DNA of 64,000 bases from Sphingomonadales bacterium (GTDB lineage Bacteria > Pseudomonadota > Alphaproteobacteria > Sphingomonadales > Sphingomonadaceae): contig JAIXYT010000020.1 in NCBI GenBank assembly GCA_027490095.1, positions 1 through 64,000 on the forward strand, given 5' to 3'. Below the pieces are notes generated by a model. The model saw only the letters and a program-made list of their open reading frames with translations. It was not told where the DNA came from and did no database searches. Positions 62,432 through 64,000 of the stretch are shown here, piece by piece. Every line of letters begins with the position of its first letter. The stretch's first letter is position 1. The position numbers were made by a program, and so were the translations under genes.

Positions 62432-62953
62432 GTGGCTGCGGCCGGCCGACCCGCCCGGCTGGGCGCCATTCTGGCGGGCGGGGCCTCGCGCCGCTTCGGC
62501 AGCGACAAGGCGCTGGCGCTGCACGAAGGCAAGCCGCTGATCGCCCATGTGGCCGATGCCCTGCTGGGGCAGTGCGACGCGCTGGTGCTGTGCGGGCGCG
62601 ATTGGGGCGGGCATGTCCAGGTTGCGGACCGGCCGGCAGCCGGACTTGGCCCGATGGGGGGCCTGTGCGGCGCGCTTGCCCATGCCGCAGCGCACGGGTT
62701 CGCCGACGTGCTTGTTGCGCCCTGCGACCTGCTGGGGGTGGAAACGGCGGCCGGGCTGCTGGCGCCGGGCCCGGCCGTCGCCGAGGGTCAATGGCTGCTG
62801 GGGCTGTGGCCGGCAGCGCTGGCGCCGAGGCTGGAGGCACTGCTGCGCCGCGAGGGCGCCGTTTCGGCCCGGCGCTGGATCGCGGAGGCCGGGGCCCGGG
62901 CACGCCCGGTCCACGGTCTCAGGAACATCAATGCCCCCACGGATTTACCATGA
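62432..62953 (+). CDS. mobA: Molybdenum cofactor guanylyltransferase
   Basis: MobA attaches GMP to molybdopterin. The 173-residue protein starts with GTG 62432, five bases after ivd, and has LGAILAGGASRRFGSDKA, the nucleotide-binding signature, and VAPCDLLGVE. It is slightly short but complete. No molybdoenzyme is nearby. Confidence 0.88.
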   Translation: MAAAGRPARLGAILAGGASRRFGSDKALALHEGKPLIAHVADALLGQCDALVLCGRDWGGHVQVADRPAAGLGPMGGLCGALAHAAAHGFADVLVAPCDLLGVETAAGLLAPGPAVAEGQWLLGLWPAALAPRLEALLRREGAVSARRWIAEAGARARPVHGLRNINAPTDLP

Positions 62954-63016
62954 TTGGGCGCAATGGGACGTCGGTTCGTCGGATTTCTACAAGCAGCTGT
63001 CATTGATTTCGGCTAT

Positions 63017-63031
63017 TGCTGCACTGCAACA
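63017..63031 (+). promoter_or_regulatory. TGCTGCANYGCAACA motif before a small open frame
   Basis: TGCTGCACTGCAACA is a perfect match to the motif found before the TonB receptors. It lies 18 bases before a possible GTG start of a 42-residue protein. Confidence 0.45.
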
Positions 63032-63048
63032 ACGGTGGGGGCCGAGTC

Positions 63049-63177
63049 GTGATCGATACCATCGAGACATTGATGTCGCTGGTTGCCGCGCCAAGCGGGT
63101 TCGTGGCGATTGGAATGGCGGCTGCGCTCATGCTTCTGGTGCGGCGGAGCGGCAACGGGCGCAAGCGGACGGACTAG
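63049..63177 (+). CDS. Possible 42-residue single-helix membrane protein
   Basis: GTG 63049 opens a short frame with one hydrophobic helix (about 17-31; FVAIGMAAALMLLV) and a basic tail (RRSGNGRKRTD). GGGGG and GAG upstream could serve as binding site. The product pattern is plausible, but length and weak start make it uncertain. Confidence 0.35.
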   Translation: MIDTIETLMSLVAAPSGFVAIGMAAALMLLVRRSGNGRKRTD

Positions 63178-63208
63178 GGCCGGGGTTCCGAGGCCTGCCG
63201 GTCCGGCA

Positions 63209-63646
63209 TCAGGCCGGGGCGTCGGCGACCATGGCGGTGAAGCGGGCCTCGGCGGCGAGCTGTCCGTCGATCGTTGCGCGTCCCTCGAACTTGCAGACGG
63301 TTGCCCGGCGCTGGAGGAAGCGCGCCTCCAGCCGAAGGAGACACCCGGGCTCGACAGGCTTGCGGAACTTGGCCTCCTCGATCGCCATGAAGTAGACCAG
63401 CTTTCCCGAGCCCTGCAGGCCCAGCGTCTCGATGGCGAGGATTCCGGCTGCCTGGGCAAGCGCCTCGACGATAAGCACGCCCGGCATGATCGGCCGGCCC
63501 GGGAAATGGCCCTGGAAGAAGGGCTCGTTGAACGTCACCGCCTTGATCGCGGCGATCCGCTCGCCGTCCACCAGCTCCTCGACGCGGTCGACGAGGAGCA
63601 TGGGGAAGCGGTGCGGCAGTCGCGCGAGGACGGCGGTGATGTCCAT
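63209..63646 (-). CDS. fabZ: 3-hydroxyacyl-ACP dehydratase
   Basis: FabZ dehydrates 3-hydroxyacyl-ACP in fatty-acid elongation. The 145-residue hotdog protein has catalytic H47 and E61 in [18 protein letters not shown]. It lies 15 bases behind the OmpH/Skp gene, the usual bam-skp-lpxD-fabZ neighbourhood. Confidence 0.96.
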   Translation of the reverse strand: MDITAVLARLPHRFPMLLVDRVEELVDGERIAAIKAVTFNEPFFQGHFPGRPIMPGVLIVEALAQAAGILAIETLGLQGSGKLVYFMAIEEAKFRKPVEPGCLLRLEARFLQRRATVCKFEGRATIDGQLAAEARFTAMVADAPA

Positions 63647-63660
63647 GCCCGGTGGTCGGC

Positions 63661-64000
63661 TTACTGGCGAGGGGCGGCAGCCGGAGCCGGCTGGGCGGGC
63701 GGCGTGACCGAGACGCGCGGCAGGCTGGTGTTGAGCCGGGTGACGACGTCGGTCGTCACTTCGAGCGAGGCGGTGTGCTGTAGCGTTGCGCCCTTCTGCA
63801 GGGCCACGGAGGCGCCGCGCTCGCGCATCACCTGGGTGATGATCGGGTCTGCGGCGGTGGTGATCTGCTGGATCACATACTGGCGGGCGCGGCCGATGTC
63901 GTCCTGGCCCCGGGCCAGTTCCTGGTTCGCGCTGTTTTCCTTGTCCTGGAAGGCCTTGATGCGCTGTTCCAGCGCGGGGCCGGCGAGAGTCTTGTTCTGC
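63661..64000 (-). CDS. OmpH/Skp family periplasmic chaperone, C-terminal part
   Basis: The visible 112 residues are the C-terminal end of an OmpH/Skp chaperone, which guards outer-membrane proteins in the periplasm. It shows the coiled-coil tentacle ([17 protein letters not shown]), the return strand [18 protein letters not shown], and a Pro/Ala-rich tail. The 5' end lies beyond the window. Confidence 0.88.
   Translation of the reverse strand, partial: QNKTLAGPALEQRIKAFQDKENSANQELARGQDDIGRARQYVIQQITTAADPIITQVMRERGASVALQKGATLQHTASLEVTTDVVTRLNTSLPRVSVTPPAQPAPAAAPRQ

Noticed and set aside
62963-63052. 29-codon frame ending in a GTGA overlap with the small membrane protein
   Set aside because: No binding site, no recognisable features and an odd cysteine/threonine ending.

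Overview
The window is GC-rich chromosomal DNA of an alphaproteobacterium, most probably a member of the Sphingomonadales. The evidence is three very large TonB-dependent receptors of the sphingomonad/caulobacter type, DUF2093 directly behind xseA, a DUF3422 membrane protein, an Anbu gene set, and C-ending codon choice. No tRNA, rRNA, CRISPR array, transposase or phage gene was recognised.

Layout. 1-635 is the 3' end of clpB. 636-10.7 kb is a nutrient-uptake island: a forward TonB receptor, three consecutive and unrelated Fe(II)/2-oxoglutarate oxygenases, and a convergent second TonB receptor. A degenerate second copy of the clpB 3' end lies exactly 3,360 bp downstream of the real one and brackets the first receptor, which suggests insertion or duplication. 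11-22.7 kb is housekeeping: xseA, purD, an aminoglycoside-phosphotransferase-like kinase, a CNNM/CBS membrane protein, an OmpA-like lipoprotein, pheS-pheT, rpmI-rplT and clpS. 22.9-27.2 kb is a two-gene RND efflux system. 27.3-32.2 kb holds UbiK, YbjN, a small secreted protein, an N-formylglutamate amidohydrolase, MtgA, an SDR and a small membrane protein. 32.3-35.6 kb is a third TonB receptor. 35.8-40.1 kb is the four-gene Anbu set (circularly permuted ATP-grasp, alpha-E, transglutaminase-like protein, Anbu), with a tryptophan-rich lipoprotein upstream.

41.3-57 kb carries a probably heteromeric acyl-CoA dehydrogenase pair, GST-queG, DUF3422-ACT, a patatin and a serine hydrolase, a D-2-hydroxyacid dehydrogenase, an SH3 protein, a diguanylate cyclase, nnrD and rpmE. 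55.9-62.4 kb is the leucine/isovalerate pathway (mccB, methylglutaconyl-CoA hydratase, mccA, isovaleryl-CoA dehydrogenase), split by a small regulator/membrane-protein cassette. The window ends with mobA, fabZ and the C-terminus of an OmpH/Skp chaperone.

The strongest non-routine signals are: the oxygenase/receptor island and its flanking clpB repeat; a motif close to TGCTGCANYGCAACA upstream of all three TonB receptors and two other loci; a perfect 35-bp inverted repeat inside the Anbu operon; a dispersed, structurally variable repeat found three times, each time at the 3' end of a minus-strand gene; and a change of GC-skew sign near 58.4 kb. All functional statements are read from sequence and memory; no database search was run.
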